Positions 16,312-25,703 of a stretch of DNA of 64,000 nt are shown piece by piece (position 1 is the stretch's first letter; each line of letters opens with the position of its first letter). Under the pieces are notes generated by a model. It was not told the DNA's origin. It did no database searches and saw nothing but the letters and a program-made list of their open reading frames with translations. Both the position numbers and the translations under genes were made by a program. The stretch spans positions 1 to 64,000 of the forward strand of contig NZ_SMOD01000041.1 in NCBI RefSeq assembly GCF_004353905.1. The letters are read 5' to 3'. The DNA is from Paraburkholderia guartelaensis. Its GTDB lineage: Bacteria > Pseudomonadota > Gammaproteobacteria > Burkholderiales > Burkholderiaceae.

Positions 16312-18945
16312 ATGAACGATATCCCGGTGTCCCCCTCGTCAGATAACGCTCCCGGGCGTCCGGAACGACTGCCGGCGCGCCCACGCGCGAGCCGCCTCTC
16401 GCGCGTGCCCGAAACGGGCACGGCCCCGCTCGACGAAAAGACGCTGCGCGACCTCGAAAAGATCTGGGAAACGCGCCCTGGCTGGCGCGGCTGGCTCTCG
16501 ACGGTGGACCACAAGACCATCGGCTTGCGCTACCTCGTCACCGCGTTCGTGTTCCTCGTCCTGGGCGGCGTGGAGGCGCTCATCATGCGCCTGCAGCTCG
16601 CGCGTCCCAATGAAACGCTCCTCACGCCCCAGCAATACGATCAGCTCTTCACGATGCACGGCGTGACGATGATCTTTCTCTATGCGCTGCCCGTGCTGAG
16701 CGGCTTTTCGAACTACCTGTGGCCGCTCGTGCTCGGCTCGCGCGACATGGCGTTTCCACGCCTGAACGCGCTGTCGTACTGGGTTTTTCTCGGCGCGGGC
16801 ATCCTGCTTTATGCGAGCTTCCCCACCGGCCAGGCCGCCAATGCGGGCTGGTTCAACTATGTGCCGCTTTCCACCGCCGCCTACGACCCGGGGCCCAACA
16901 TCGACGCCTACGCGCTCGGCATGGTGCTGCTCGGCATCTCCACCACCGTGGGCGCGGCCAACTTCGTCATCACCTTCCTGCGCATGCGCGCAAGCGGCAT
17001 GTCTGTCGCGCGGCTGCCCATACTCGTATGGGGCACGCTCACGGCCTCGGGCGCCAACCTGCTCGCCGTGCCCTCGGTGAGCCTCGCGTTCTTCATGCTC
17101 TGGCTCGACCGCAACGCCGGCACGCACTTCTTCGACACCACCGCGGACGGGCGCCCGCTGCTCTGGCAGCATCTCTTCTGGATCTTCGCGCACCCGTGGG
17201 TCTATGTGGTCGTGCTGCCGGCCATGGGCATCGTCTCCGACGCACTGCCCACGTTCTGCCGCCGCCCCATCGTCGCCTACGCGGCCGTGGCGCTCTCGAC
17301 GGTCGCGACCATGCTGGTGGGCTTCGAAGTCTGGCTTCATCACATGTTCGCCACGGGGTTGCCGCCGCTCGCGCTGGCGTTCTTCGGCGCGGCCAGCATG
17401 GTGATTTCCGTACCCAGCGCCATCGCCGTGTTCGCGTGGATCGCCACCATCTGGACCGGCAAGCCCGTGTTCAAGACGCCGTTCTACTACTTCGCGGGCT
17501 TCGTGCTGATGTTCACGGTGGGCGGCGTCTCGGGCGTGATGACCGCCGCCGTGCCGCTCGACTGGCAACTCACCGATACCTACTTCGTCGTGGCGCATCT
17601 TCACTACGTACTGCTCGGCATCAACGTGTTTCCGGTGCTGGGCGGCCTCACGTACTGGTTCCCCAAGTTCACCGGGCGTCTCATGCACGAGCGCTTCGGA
17701 AAATGGACGTTCTGGGTCACGTTTATCGGCTTCAATCTCGGCTTTTTCCCGATGCATATTTCGGGACTGCTTGGCATGCCGCGCCGCGTGTATACGTATC
17801 CCGAAGGCATGGGCTGGGACACCACCAATCTGCTTACGAGTGTCGGGGCGTTCGTGTTCGCGGCCGGCATCGCCATGTTCATCGGTAATGCGCTCGTGAG
17901 CGTGCGGCGCGGCGCGCGCTCAGGCGCGAACCCCTGGAATGCTTCGGGGCTCGAATGGTCCACCTCGTCGCCGCCACCGCCGTACAACTTCGCGATACTG
18001 CCGAGCGTACGGTCACGCGATCCGCTCTGGCAGCCCGACGCGAATGCACCACGGCCGGGCTACCTGCTTCACCGCGGCCGCGAAGCGCTGGGCGTCACGC
18101 CCCTCACGGGAGACCCGGACGTTATCCTCAAGATGCCCGAGGACAGCTACGCGCCCCTCGTGCTCGGCGTGGCCTCCACGTTCGTGTTCGTGGGACTGCT
18201 GCTGCATTCGCATTCGCTCACGGTGCTCGCCGGCGTGATCTGCGCGCTCGCCCTGATCGCCTGGTCGTGGCCGCAACGCTCGCTCGGGCAGCGCGAACCG
18301 TTCGCACCGCAAAACGCGGTGCCAACCGTTGCCTGCGCAGGACAAAGCGAAGACGAGACGCTGGCCCTGCCCGTGGGCAGCGCAGGCGAACATGCGGGCG
18401 GCTGGTGGGGCGTGCTGACGCTCGTCGTCACGGAAACCGCGCTGTTCGGTTATCTGATCTTCTCGTATCTCTACCTCGCCTCGCAAAGCGCGCAGCCGTG
18501 GCCGCCCGAAGGACTGCCGAAGCTCGGCATGAGCGGCCTGAACACCGTGTTGCTGATCCTGAGCAGCGTGTTCGTGTGGCTCGCCGGCGCGTTCGTGCGA
18601 CGAGCGCGATCCTGGCCCGCGTTCTGGTCGATGATGGTCGGCATTGCCTTGGGCGTTGCGTTCGTGACGATCCAGTTCTTCGAGTGGCACAACCGGCCCT
18701 ATGGGCTCGCCACGAATCTCTATGGTTCGCTCTACTTCACGATTACGGGCTTTCACATGGCTCACGTGATGGCCGGCATTGTGATGCTCGCGTGTCTCGC
18801 CTTCTGGATCGCACGCGGCTATTTCGATGGCAGGCGCGATGCTGCGCTCACGATCGGCGGGCTGTACTGGCACTTCGTCGATGTGGTGTGGCTGTTCATA
18901 TTTTCGGTGCTCTACCTCTCGCCGTACTGGATGCGAGGACGATGA
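16312..18945 (+). CDS. Fused cytochrome c oxidase subunits I and III
   Basis: 877 residues. Residues about 60-560 are a haem-copper oxidase subunit I: heme a ligand in TMHGVTMIFL, CuB and cross-link residues in HPWVY (His294, Tyr298), CuB pair in WLHHMFATG, and the haem ligands in AHLHYVLLG. Residues about 690-877 are subunit III (GGWWGVLTLVVTETALFGYL to the C-terminus). Two proton-channel positions differ from A1-type oxidases: the Glu of HPEVY is Trp296, and the VPTGIK motif reads VPSAIA, so the K-channel Lys is Ala372. The enzyme probably reduces oxygen but its proton-pumping route is unclear. Start at 16312; the gene is coupled at its end to the next gene by ATGA. Confidence 0.92.
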   Translation: MNDIPVSPSSDNAPGRPERLPARPRASRLSRVPETGTAPLDEKTLRDLEKIWETRPGWRGWLSTVDHKTIGLRYLVTAFVFLVLGGVEALIMRLQLARPNETLLTPQQYDQLFTMHGVTMIFLYALPVLSGFSNYLWPLVLGSRDMAFPRLNALSYWVFLGAGILLYASFPTGQAANAGWFNYVPLSTAAYDPGPNIDAYALGMVLLGISTTVGAANFVITFLRMRASGMSVARLPILVWGTLTASGANLLAVPSVSLAFFMLWLDRNAGTHFFDTTADGRPLLWQHLFWIFAHPWVYVVVLPAMGIVSDALPTFCRRPIVAYAAVALSTVATMLVGFEVWLHHMFATGLPPLALAFFGAASMVISVPSAIAVFAWIATIWTGKPVFKTPFYYFAGFVLMFTVGGVSGVMTAAVPLDWQLTDTYFVVAHLHYVLLGINVFPVLGGLTYWFPKFTGRLMHERFGKWTFWVTFIGFNLGFFPMHISGLLGMPRRVYTYPEGMGWDTTNLLTSVGAFVFAAGIAMFIGNALVSVRRGARSGANPWNASGLEWSTSSPPPPYNFAILPSVRSRDPLWQPDANAPRPGYLLHRGREALGVTPLTGDPDVILKMPEDSYAPLVLGVASTFVFVGLLLHSHSLTVLAGVICALALIAWSWPQRSLGQREPFAPQNAVPTVACAGQSEDETLALPVGSAGEHAGGWWGVLTLVVTETALFGYLIFSYLYLASQSAQPWPPEGLPKLGMSGLNTVLLILSSVFVWLAGAFVRRARSWPAFWSMMVGIALGVAFVTIQFFEWHNRPYGLATNLYGSLYFTITGFHMAHVMAGIVMLACLAFWIARGYFDGRRDAALTIGGLYWHFVDVVWLFIFSVLYLSPYWMRGR

Positions 18946-19385
18946 TGCAGCCCGCAGCTCATACTCGCACGCCCAGCCCACCGGGCAAGCGCACCACTCC
19001 CACGCTCCTTCAGCACGTGGCTATCTGGTATGGCCTGCTTGGCGTGCCGCTCGTGTGGGCAGGCCACGTGCTGTTTTGCCAGACACTCGTGGCGACCGCG
19101 TGCGCGGGCGGTGTTCCCCAACGCAATGCCCAGCCGTGGCAAGTCGTGCATTGGGTGCTTCCGCTGGTTTCCGCCGTGGCGTTCGCGCTTGCGCTTGCCG
19201 GGTCGCTGTCGGCGCGCCATGTCTGGCGCGCGAGCGCCACGCTCAAGTCGCCGCAGCGCGATACCTTCCGCTTTCTCTCGTGGAGCAGCACCGCGGTTGC
19301 GGTAGCGTTCACGATTGCCCTCGTCTTCACGATCTCGGTGCTCTTTGCGTTACCGCTGGAGCGCCTGTGCGGGGCGCTGCGATGA
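18942..19385 (+). CDS. Small membrane protein of the oxidase locus
   Basis: 147 residues with three or four hydrophobic segments (YGLLGVPLVWAGHVLF, LPLVSAVAFALALAGSL, VAVAFTIALVFTISVLFAL). It begins at ATG 18942 overlapping the stop of the oxidase gene and its own stop overlaps the cytochrome c gene start. The position suggests an assembly factor or accessory subunit, similar to the small subunit IV-like proteins found after alternative oxidases. No named family was recognised with certainty. Confidence 0.8.
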   Translation: MMQPAAHTRTPSPPGKRTTPTLLQHVAIWYGLLGVPLVWAGHVLFCQTLVATACAGGVPQRNAQPWQVVHWVLPLVSAVAFALALAGSLSARHVWRASATLKSPQRDTFRFLSWSSTAVAVAFTIALVFTISVLFALPLERLCGALR

Positions 19386-20704
19386 AGGAGCGAGCAAACA
19401 GGATAGCGATGCTGGCCGCGCATAGGGCGAGTTACGTCGCGGCGCTCGCGTTACTCGCGGCGTGCCACCACGACCCGCAATTCGCGACGGCAAAGCCGCC
19501 GCCCGATGCCGCCCAGATCGCGCTTGGCGAAAAACTCGCGAAAGCCGGCGATTGCGCTTCGTGCCACGACTCCGCGAGGCGTGAACCCTTTGCCGGCGGC
19601 CAGCCCGTGAACTCCCCGTTCGGACCCATCTACGCGAGCAACATCACACCGGACGCGACGTATGGCATCGGCAACTACACGCCCGCGCAATTTGCGGCGG
19701 CGTTGCAGCGCGGCGCGGCGCCTGGCGGCAAGCGGCTTTATCCGGCCATGCCTTATCCTTCGTTCGCGGCCCTTGATCCGCATGACGTCAACGCCCTCTA
19801 CCAGTATTTCATGTACGGCGTGAAGCCCGTGGCGAACGCCACGCCGCAAACGCATCTGCCGTTTCCGTTCAACCAGCGCTGGGTCATGATGTTCTGGCGC
19901 ATCGCGTTCGCGCAGCATGGACTGTTCAAGCCCGATCCCCAGCACTCCGCGCAGTGGAACCGTGGAGCGTGGCTCGTGCAGGGCCTTGGCCACTGCGGCG
20001 CGTGCCATACGCCGCGCGGGCCTGCCTACAACGAAATGGGCTACACCGAGCACAGCCCGCTCTACCTCACGGGCGGTGTGACTGACCACTGGTACGCGCC
20101 AAATCTCACGGGCGACCCCGGCAGCGGCCTCGGCCGCTGGAGCGCGGACGAAATCGCCGCCTTCCTGCGCGACGGCCACAATGATCGCGCTTATGCGTTC
20201 GGCGCGATGGCGCCGGTGATAGGCGCAAGCACGCAATACATGAGCGACGACGATCTGCACGCCATCGCCACATATCTGAAGTCGTTGCCCGCGCGCGAGG
20301 CGAGCGGGCAGTATGTCGATTCCGCCACCGTACGCGCCTCGACCATGACGACCCTGCATAGCGGCATGCCTGAGAGGCCGGGCGCAGGGCTTTATCTTTC
20401 GTTCTGCGCGAAATGCCATGGCGCAGATGGTGTCGGCACGCCCGACAAAGCGCCGCCGCTGGCGGGCAGCTCGCTCGCGCTTTCATCGGACCCGACGAGC
20501 ATGCTGCGCCTCATCGTCGAAGGCAGCCAGAGTCCCCAGACCAGCGGGGGAGGCGAGCCACGCAAGATGCCCGCGTTTCGCACACAGTTCACGGACAGCG
20601 AGATCGCACAAGTCGCGAGTTTCGTGCGCGGCGCATGGGGAAATAACGCCGCGCCAGTGGCGCCGCCCGAGGTCACGCGACTGCGCGAGGCGATTCATCG
20701 TTGA
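19382..20704 (+). CDS. Triheme cytochrome c, dehydrogenase subunit type
   Basis: 440 residues. The N-terminus is a signal with LALLAAC, probably a lipoprotein. Three haem-binding sites, CASCH, CGACH and CAKCH, divide the protein into three cytochrome c domains, the layout of the cytochrome subunit of membrane alcohol, aldehyde and gluconate dehydrogenases. Axial Met candidates occur in PAMPYPSFAAL, GAMAPVI and RKMPAF. It is coupled by ATGA to the upstream gene. It probably carries electrons from the GMC flavoprotein to the oxidase or quinone pool. Confidence 0.93.
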   Translation: MKERANRIAMLAAHRASYVAALALLAACHHDPQFATAKPPPDAAQIALGEKLAKAGDCASCHDSARREPFAGGQPVNSPFGPIYASNITPDATYGIGNYTPAQFAAALQRGAAPGGKRLYPAMPYPSFAALDPHDVNALYQYFMYGVKPVANATPQTHLPFPFNQRWVMMFWRIAFAQHGLFKPDPQHSAQWNRGAWLVQGLGHCGACHTPRGPAYNEMGYTEHSPLYLTGGVTDHWYAPNLTGDPGSGLGRWSADEIAAFLRDGHNDRAYAFGAMAPVIGASTQYMSDDDLHAIATYLKSLPAREASGQYVDSATVRASTMTTLHSGMPERPGAGLYLSFCAKCHGADGVGTPDKAPPLAGSSLALSSDPTSMLRLIVEGSQSPQTSGGGEPRKMPAFRTQFTDSEIAQVASFVRGAWGNNAAPVAPPEVTRLREAIHR

Positions 20705-20783
20705 CGACGAATGTGGCAGATATGGCAGATGCGGCAGGCGGCTTGCAAGGCTGTCTGCCGCCGCTCCACTCACCCTGTAGGAC

Positions 20784-21074
20784 CTAGTGCCCCTTGGTGT
20801 CGCTGCTCGCGTCCGCCCCTGGATTGTTGGTCGTATCGTTCATGGGCTTCTTCGCGTGGGTCTTTTTCTGTGTGTGATGCATAGGCTTGGGCGTGGTGCC
20901 CATGGTAGTGGAATTCTGCCCGGCGTCCGGAGGTTGCGTGCCGGTCGCGCCGGCGTTTCCGGTGCCGCTGCTACCGCCTCCGGCTCCGCCGCCCGAACCT
21001 TCGGCCAGCGCGAAGCCGGATGCGGCAAGGGTGACGCTCACGAGCGCCGACATGATGTAGTGACGTGCTTTCAT
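20784..21074 (-). CDS. Small secreted Gly/Thr-rich protein
   Basis: 96 residues. A signal peptide (MKARHYIMSALVSVTLAASG FALA-type, cleavage after ALA near residue 24) precedes a low-complexity GSGGGAGGGSSG segment and a Lys/His/Thr-rich tail with KPMHHTQKKTHAKKP. GAGGAAA lies upstream of the ATG at 21074. Many Burkholderia genomes carry such short exported proteins without assigned function. A similar design is seen in the protein encoded at 46891-47319. Confidence 0.75.
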   Translation of the reverse strand: MKARHYIMSALVSVTLAASGFALAEGSGGGAGGGSSGTGNAGATGTQPPDAGQNSTTMGTTPKPMHHTQKKTHAKKPMNDTTNNPGADASSDTKGH

Positions 21075-21244
21075 GATTGGCTTTCCTCATCATCGTGTTG
21101 AAAGAGATGCGGGCGGCCAGTCTGAAAACCACCGCACGCATTGCCTGTAAGCGCATGAGGCGTGCCATACACCGGCCACGCATTCCTTCGCGGGGCATGC
21201 GGTTTGCGCCCTTGCGAGGATCGATCCTCACTCATTCAACATCC

Positions 21245-21964
21245 ATGAACCCGATGCCACTTGCCGTCAGCTGGCCCGATTTCGTCGCACGGTTAGTCGT
21301 AGCGGCGATGGCCGGCGCGGTGATCGGACTGAACCGCGGGGAGTCGGGCAACGCGGCCGGGTTGCGCACGACGATGCTTGTCTGCCTCGCCGCATGCCTT
21401 GCGATGCTTCAGGTGAATGTGCTGCTGCCACAGGATGGAAGAACTCAGGATTCGTTCATCACGCTCGACCTCATGCGGCTGCCGCTCGGCATCCTCTCCG
21501 GCGTGGGCTTTATCGGCGCAGGTTCGATTCTGAGAAAGGACGGCCTCGTGCAAGGCGTCACGACCGCGGCGACGATGTGGTACGTGACCGTGATCGGGCT
21601 TTGCGCGGGCGGTGGACAGTACGTGCTCGCCATTGCCGGAACCGCGCTGGGGCTCGTCGTACTGCAAACGCTCGATCGCCTCGAAGACTACCTGCCGCGC
21701 GGCCGACGCGCCCAGGTCACACTCGGCCACGACGCCGATGACAACGCACGTGAACTGCTCGACGCAGCACTGCGCAACTGCCATTGCCGGATCTTGCTGC
21801 ATGGTGTGACGCACCAGACGTCCGACGTTGCAGCACACCGGCGTCTCGACACCTCCTTCGAAGTTCGCTGGCGAGCCCGCCCCGGCGACGACGCCGTGGA
21901 AGTGGCGCTTTCCAGCCTTGTCGCCCGGGTGCATGAAGAGGCGTCGTGGTCGATCGAGCGATGA
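21245..21964 (+). CDS. MgtC/SapB family membrane protein
   Basis: 239 residues. The N-terminal half has four to five membrane helices with the family motifs GAVIGLNRGESGNAAGLRTT, and LSGVGFIGAGSILRKDG followed by VQGVTTAATMW. The C-terminal ~80 residues form a soluble domain. MgtC-type proteins help bacteria cope with low Mg2+, acid or phosphate imbalance. I chose ATG 21245; longer versions upstream are Arg-rich and not protein-like. It lies alone between two minus-strand genes. Confidence 0.9.
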   Translation: MNPMPLAVSWPDFVARLVVAAMAGAVIGLNRGESGNAAGLRTTMLVCLAACLAMLQVNVLLPQDGRTQDSFITLDLMRLPLGILSGVGFIGAGSILRKDGLVQGVTTAATMWYVTVIGLCAGGGQYVLAIAGTALGLVVLQTLDRLEDYLPRGRRAQVTLGHDADDNARELLDAALRNCHCRILLHGVTHQTSDVAAHRRLDTSFEVRWRARPGDDAVEVALSSLVARVHEEASWSIER

Positions 21965-21994
21965 CCCGTGCGCTTCACAGCGCCGCGCCGAAAC

Positions 21995-23785
21995 TCAGCC
22001 ACCGCTGCGGTGGCCCTGGGTCGAGCCGCTAAGCAGCAATGCCGTCTTGACGATGGCGAGATGACTGAGCGCCTGCGGAAAATTGCCCACCAGGGAGCGC
22101 ACGCGCACGTCGTATTCTTCCGCGAGCAAACCCAGGTCGTTGGCAACCGCGAGCACCCGCTCGAACTGGGCGTGCGCCGCGCTCTCGTCTCCGCGCAGGT
22201 ACAGGCAGTCCGCCATCCAGCAGGAGCAGGCGAGAAGCGCGCCTTCTTGCGCGGCTTCGCTCTCCCCGCGTCGCCAGCGACGGATTAGTCCGTCTTCGCT
22301 CAGCTCAGCGCGGACCACATCGATCGTCGCCGACATGCGCGGGTCATCGGCACGCATGAAACCCACGAGCGGTATGAGCAGCACGCTCGCGTCGAGCTGG
22401 CTTTCGCCGTAGCTGCGCACGAATGCCCCGCGCCGCGTGTCCCATCCGCGCGTGCAGACTTCCTCGTGGAGCTTGCGGTGAAGACCCGCCGCGCGTTGCA
22501 CCAGTGCGTCGCCCGGGCCCGGACCGTCTTCACACCGGTGCTTGATGAAGCGGTCAAGCGCGACCCACGCCATGACGCGCGAAAGGGTGTGATGGCGTGG
22601 AGCGCCGCGGGTCTCCCAGATTCCGGAGCCCGGCATCGCGCTGTGATCGAGCAGCCAGCCGACGATGCGCGCCTCGAGCGCGGGTTCTTCGGGGGCCGCC
22701 GCGATGCCGGCCCGGCGCGTGAGATAGAGGCAATCGAGCGCTTCGCCGAATACGTCCGGCTGATACTGCGTGGCGGCCGCGTTGCCGAACCGTACGGGGC
22801 GCGCGCCCTGCCAGCCCGCCAGCGATTCGACAATGCGTTCGGCGGGAACCCGCCGCCCATCCACACGGTACATCACGTGAATGCGCCTGCGCGAGGCGCC
22901 CAGCGTACGCAGCAGCCAGTCGCGCCACGCGCGCGCTTCCTCGTGAAAGCCCGCTTCGAGCAGCGCTTCGACCGCGAAGCTCCCGTCGCGCAGCCAGCAG
23001 TAGCGATAGTCCCAGTTCAGGCTGTCTCCGGGCGTCTCGGGCAGCGAAGTCGTGGGCGCCGCGACCATCGCGCCGCTCGGGCGATAGATGAGCGCCTTGA
23101 GCGTGAGCAGCGAACGCCGCACCGCTTGCGGCCACAACGTGCGGTTGTTGTCGAAGCGCTCGATCCAGTGGCGCCAGTAACGCTCCGTGTCGTGCAGCGC
23201 CTGCAGGGGCGACGCGGGACCGTGCGCGGGGGTGTCCCCGTGGGTCAACGTGAATGTGACGCGCTCGCCCGCGTGGAGCGTGAACACCGCCTCGATGAGC
23301 GACTGCCCGCGCGTCTGGAGCGGCACGTCGCTGCACAGGATCATGGCGCCGACGCCCGCTCGCAAGAGCGCCGAGTTTGCTTCGTTGAGCGGATCGTGCG
23401 CGATCTCAACAGCGTCGCAACCGCCATGCGCGCGCAAACGCATACGCATGTCGACATGCCCTTCGCACCCTTCGACGATGCGCACGAGGCACGGCGCCGC
23501 TGTATCGACAGCCATGAGGTCGATAGCCCGCACCCTGCCGCTTTCGCATTCGAAGCCGGTTTCCATGACGAGCGTATCGTCCCGATAGCATCGGCTTGCG
23601 CGTCGCGGCGCCGTAGCGGGCGCAATGGACCAGAACCCGTCGTCTTCACTGCCAAGCAAGGCGGCAAAGCTGGGGTCACTGTCAAAGCGTGGCCAGCACA
23701 GCCAGTCGACCGATCCGCCACGGCCGAGGAGCGCGGCGCAGCGACCGTCCGCAAGCAGCGCGTAGTCTTCGATGGTGCTTGTCAT
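21995..23785 (-). CDS. Glycoside hydrolase family 15 protein (glucoamylase/trehalase-like)
   Basis: 596 residues. It starts MTSTIEDYALLADGRCAALL, the typical N-terminal beta-domain opening of prokaryotic GH15, and contains NWDYRYCWLRDGSFAVEALL and SGIWETRG with one catalytic Glu; the C-terminal part holds the second acid near SYGESQLDASVL. The family hydrolyses alpha-glucosidic bonds, in bacteria often trehalose or dextrins. It is cytoplasmic (no signal). It is the last gene of the katE-CHAD-ThDP-GH15 operon, 42 bases after the ThDP enzyme gene. Confidence 0.93.
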   Translation of the reverse strand: MTSTIEDYALLADGRCAALLGRGGSVDWLCWPRFDSDPSFAALLGSEDDGFWSIAPATAPRRASRCYRDDTLVMETGFECESGRVRAIDLMAVDTAAPCLVRIVEGCEGHVDMRMRLRAHGGCDAVEIAHDPLNEANSALLRAGVGAMILCSDVPLQTRGQSLIEAVFTLHAGERVTFTLTHGDTPAHGPASPLQALHDTERYWRHWIERFDNNRTLWPQAVRRSLLTLKALIYRPSGAMVAAPTTSLPETPGDSLNWDYRYCWLRDGSFAVEALLEAGFHEEARAWRDWLLRTLGASRRRIHVMYRVDGRRVPAERIVESLAGWQGARPVRFGNAAATQYQPDVFGEALDCLYLTRRAGIAAAPEEPALEARIVGWLLDHSAMPGSGIWETRGAPRHHTLSRVMAWVALDRFIKHRCEDGPGPGDALVQRAAGLHRKLHEEVCTRGWDTRRGAFVRSYGESQLDASVLLIPLVGFMRADDPRMSATIDVVRAELSEDGLIRRWRRGESEAAQEGALLACSCWMADCLYLRGDESAAHAQFERVLAVANDLGLLAEEYDVRVRSLVGNFPQALSHLAIVKTALLLSGSTQGHRSGG

Positions 23786-23827
23786 GGTCGTGTGTGAACG
23801 CCGCGCCGCGTGTGCGAAGCGCGGCGC

Positions 23828-25624
23828 TCAGGACTTCTTGCCGGGAATGACGCTCGCCATGACTTGCCGCGCCGTGTTGGCAATCACGCTAGCCTCCGCC
23901 GGGTCGCCCTCCATCAACGTACGCGCGAAATGGCGCGCCTGATCCAGCGTCACGTGCGGCGGCAACGGCGGCACTTCCGGGTCGGTTTTCACTTCGATGA
24001 CGACGGGACGTGGCGCAGCGAGTGCCTGCTCCCACGCCTCTCCCATCTGCTCCGCGTCGTCCACGTAAATGCCCGTGAGTCCAACCAGTTCGGCGAAACG
24101 GTGATACGGCACGTTGGGAATGTCCTGAGACGCTTCGAACTTCGGATCGCCCTGCATGACGCGCTGCTCCCATGTCACCTGGTTCAGGTCCTCGTTGTTG
24201 AACACGGCGCAGATCCAGCGCGGGCTCTCCCACTGCCGCCAGTACTTCGCGACCGTGATGAGCTCGGCCATGTTGTTCATCTGCATCGCGCCGTCGCCCA
24301 CCAGCGCAATCACGGGCCGCCCTGGATGCGCGAACTTGGCGGCGATGGCATACGGAACCGCCGCGCCCATCGAGGCGAGGCCGCCCGAAAGCGAGCACAT
24401 CATGCCGCGCCGGATCATGAGGTCACGCGCGTACCAGTTGGCGCAGGAACCCGAATCGCTCGTCACGATCGCGCCGTCGGGCAAGCGCGGCGAAAGCTCC
24501 GTCACCACGCGCTGCGGATTCACCTTGCCACCCGTCGCGGCGAGCGCGCGCTCCTCCAGCACGCGTTGCCAGCGCTCGCCCGCATGGACAATGCGGTTGC
24601 GCCAGCTCGCGGCGTTCTTCTGTTCGAGCATGGGCAGGAGCGCGCGCAGCGTGGCCGCGCTATCGCCCACGAGGCTCACTTCCATCGGATAGCGCAGGCT
24701 GAGCATGCCGGCGTCGAGATCGATCTGCACGGCCCGCGCGTCGCCCTCCTTCGGGAGAAACTCGGAGTACGGAAAGCCAGAGCCGACCATCAGCAACGTG
24801 TCGCAAGAGGACATCATTTCGTCGGTAGGCTTTGTCCCCAGCAGCCCGATCGAGCCGGTCACCCACGGTAGATCGTCAGGCACGGCCGCCTTGCCGAGCA
24901 GCGCTTTCGCGACACCCGCCTGCAACCGCTCGGCGACGGCGATCACTTCGTCGGTGGCGTGCAGCGCGCCCGCGCCCACGAGCATGGCCACGCGATGCCC
25001 CGCGTTTAGCACATCCGCCGCGCGCCGCAGGTCCGCTTCGCGGGGCACGACCTCGGGTTCGGCGTAGCCAACACCTGAATGCGCCGTGCCGTGCTTGCGC
25101 GCGGGCGGCTCATATTCCAGCTCCTGCAGATCGTTGGGCAGCACCATCGCGGTGACCGTGCGCCGCGAAAGCGCGATGCGCACCGCGCGATCCACCACGT
25201 GGCGCACCTGGGCCGGCACGCTCGGCTGCTGTATATAGGCACCCGCCACGTCCTTGAACAGGGAAACGAGATCGAGTTCCTGCTGATAGTGCGCGCCGAG
25301 CGCGGCGCGCGCCTGCTGGCCCGTGATGGCGAGCACAGGCATGTGGTCGAGGCGCGCATCGTAGAGGCCGGTCAACAGGTGGCTCGCGCCAGGACCGGAA
25401 GTGGCGATGCACACGCCCAGCTCGCCAGTGAACTTGGCGTGCGCGCTCGCCATGAACGCGGCCATTTCTTCGTGGCGAGCCTGCACGAATTCGATCTTGC
25501 CGTGCGCGCGCTGGAGCGCGCCAAACATGCCGTTGATACCGTCGCCGGGATAGCCGAAGATGCGCCGCACCCCCCACTCATACAGCCGCTCGACGATGAA
25601 ATCGCTCACCGTGGTCGTCGCCAT
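23828..25624 (-). CDS. Thiamine-diphosphate-dependent enzyme (pyruvate oxidase/acetolactate synthase-like)
   Basis: 598 residues with the three ThDP-enzyme domains: N-terminal pyrimidine-binding domain with the catalytic Glu in ARHEEMAAFM (about residue 52), central domain with GAGALHATDEVIA, and the C-terminal ThDP-binding motif GDGAMQMNN. It resembles PoxB-like pyruvate oxidases and unnamed ThDP-requiring proteins more than true acetolactate synthase. Substrate is uncertain. It lies 79 bases after the CHAD gene in the same operon. Confidence 0.9.
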   Translation of the reverse strand: MATTTVSDFIVERLYEWGVRRIFGYPGDGINGMFGALQRAHGKIEFVQARHEEMAAFMASAHAKFTGELGVCIATSGPGASHLLTGLYDARLDHMPVLAITGQQARAALGAHYQQELDLVSLFKDVAGAYIQQPSVPAQVRHVVDRAVRIALSRRTVTAMVLPNDLQELEYEPPARKHGTAHSGVGYAEPEVVPREADLRRAADVLNAGHRVAMLVGAGALHATDEVIAVAERLQAGVAKALLGKAAVPDDLPWVTGSIGLLGTKPTDEMMSSCDTLLMVGSGFPYSEFLPKEGDARAVQIDLDAGMLSLRYPMEVSLVGDSAATLRALLPMLEQKNAASWRNRIVHAGERWQRVLEERALAATGGKVNPQRVVTELSPRLPDGAIVTSDSGSCANWYARDLMIRRGMMCSLSGGLASMGAAVPYAIAAKFAHPGRPVIALVGDGAMQMNNMAELITVAKYWRQWESPRWICAVFNNEDLNQVTWEQRVMQGDPKFEASQDIPNVPYHRFAELVGLTGIYVDDAEQMGEAWEQALAAPRPVVIEVKTDPEVPPLPPHVTLDQARHFARTLMEGDPAEASVIANTARQVMASVIPGKKS

Positions 25625-25703
25625 TTACGTTCTCCTTGCGAATTGGTCCGAACATGCTCTGTTAGCGCAAGCGTCGAACCTGGCGCGCGACGCGTTCGGC
25701 GCC

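Noticed and set aside
16339..17757. Long minus-strand frame opposite the oxidase gene
   Set aside because: Rich in Glu/His/Arg repeats with no domain; the plus strand encodes an unmistakable oxidase.
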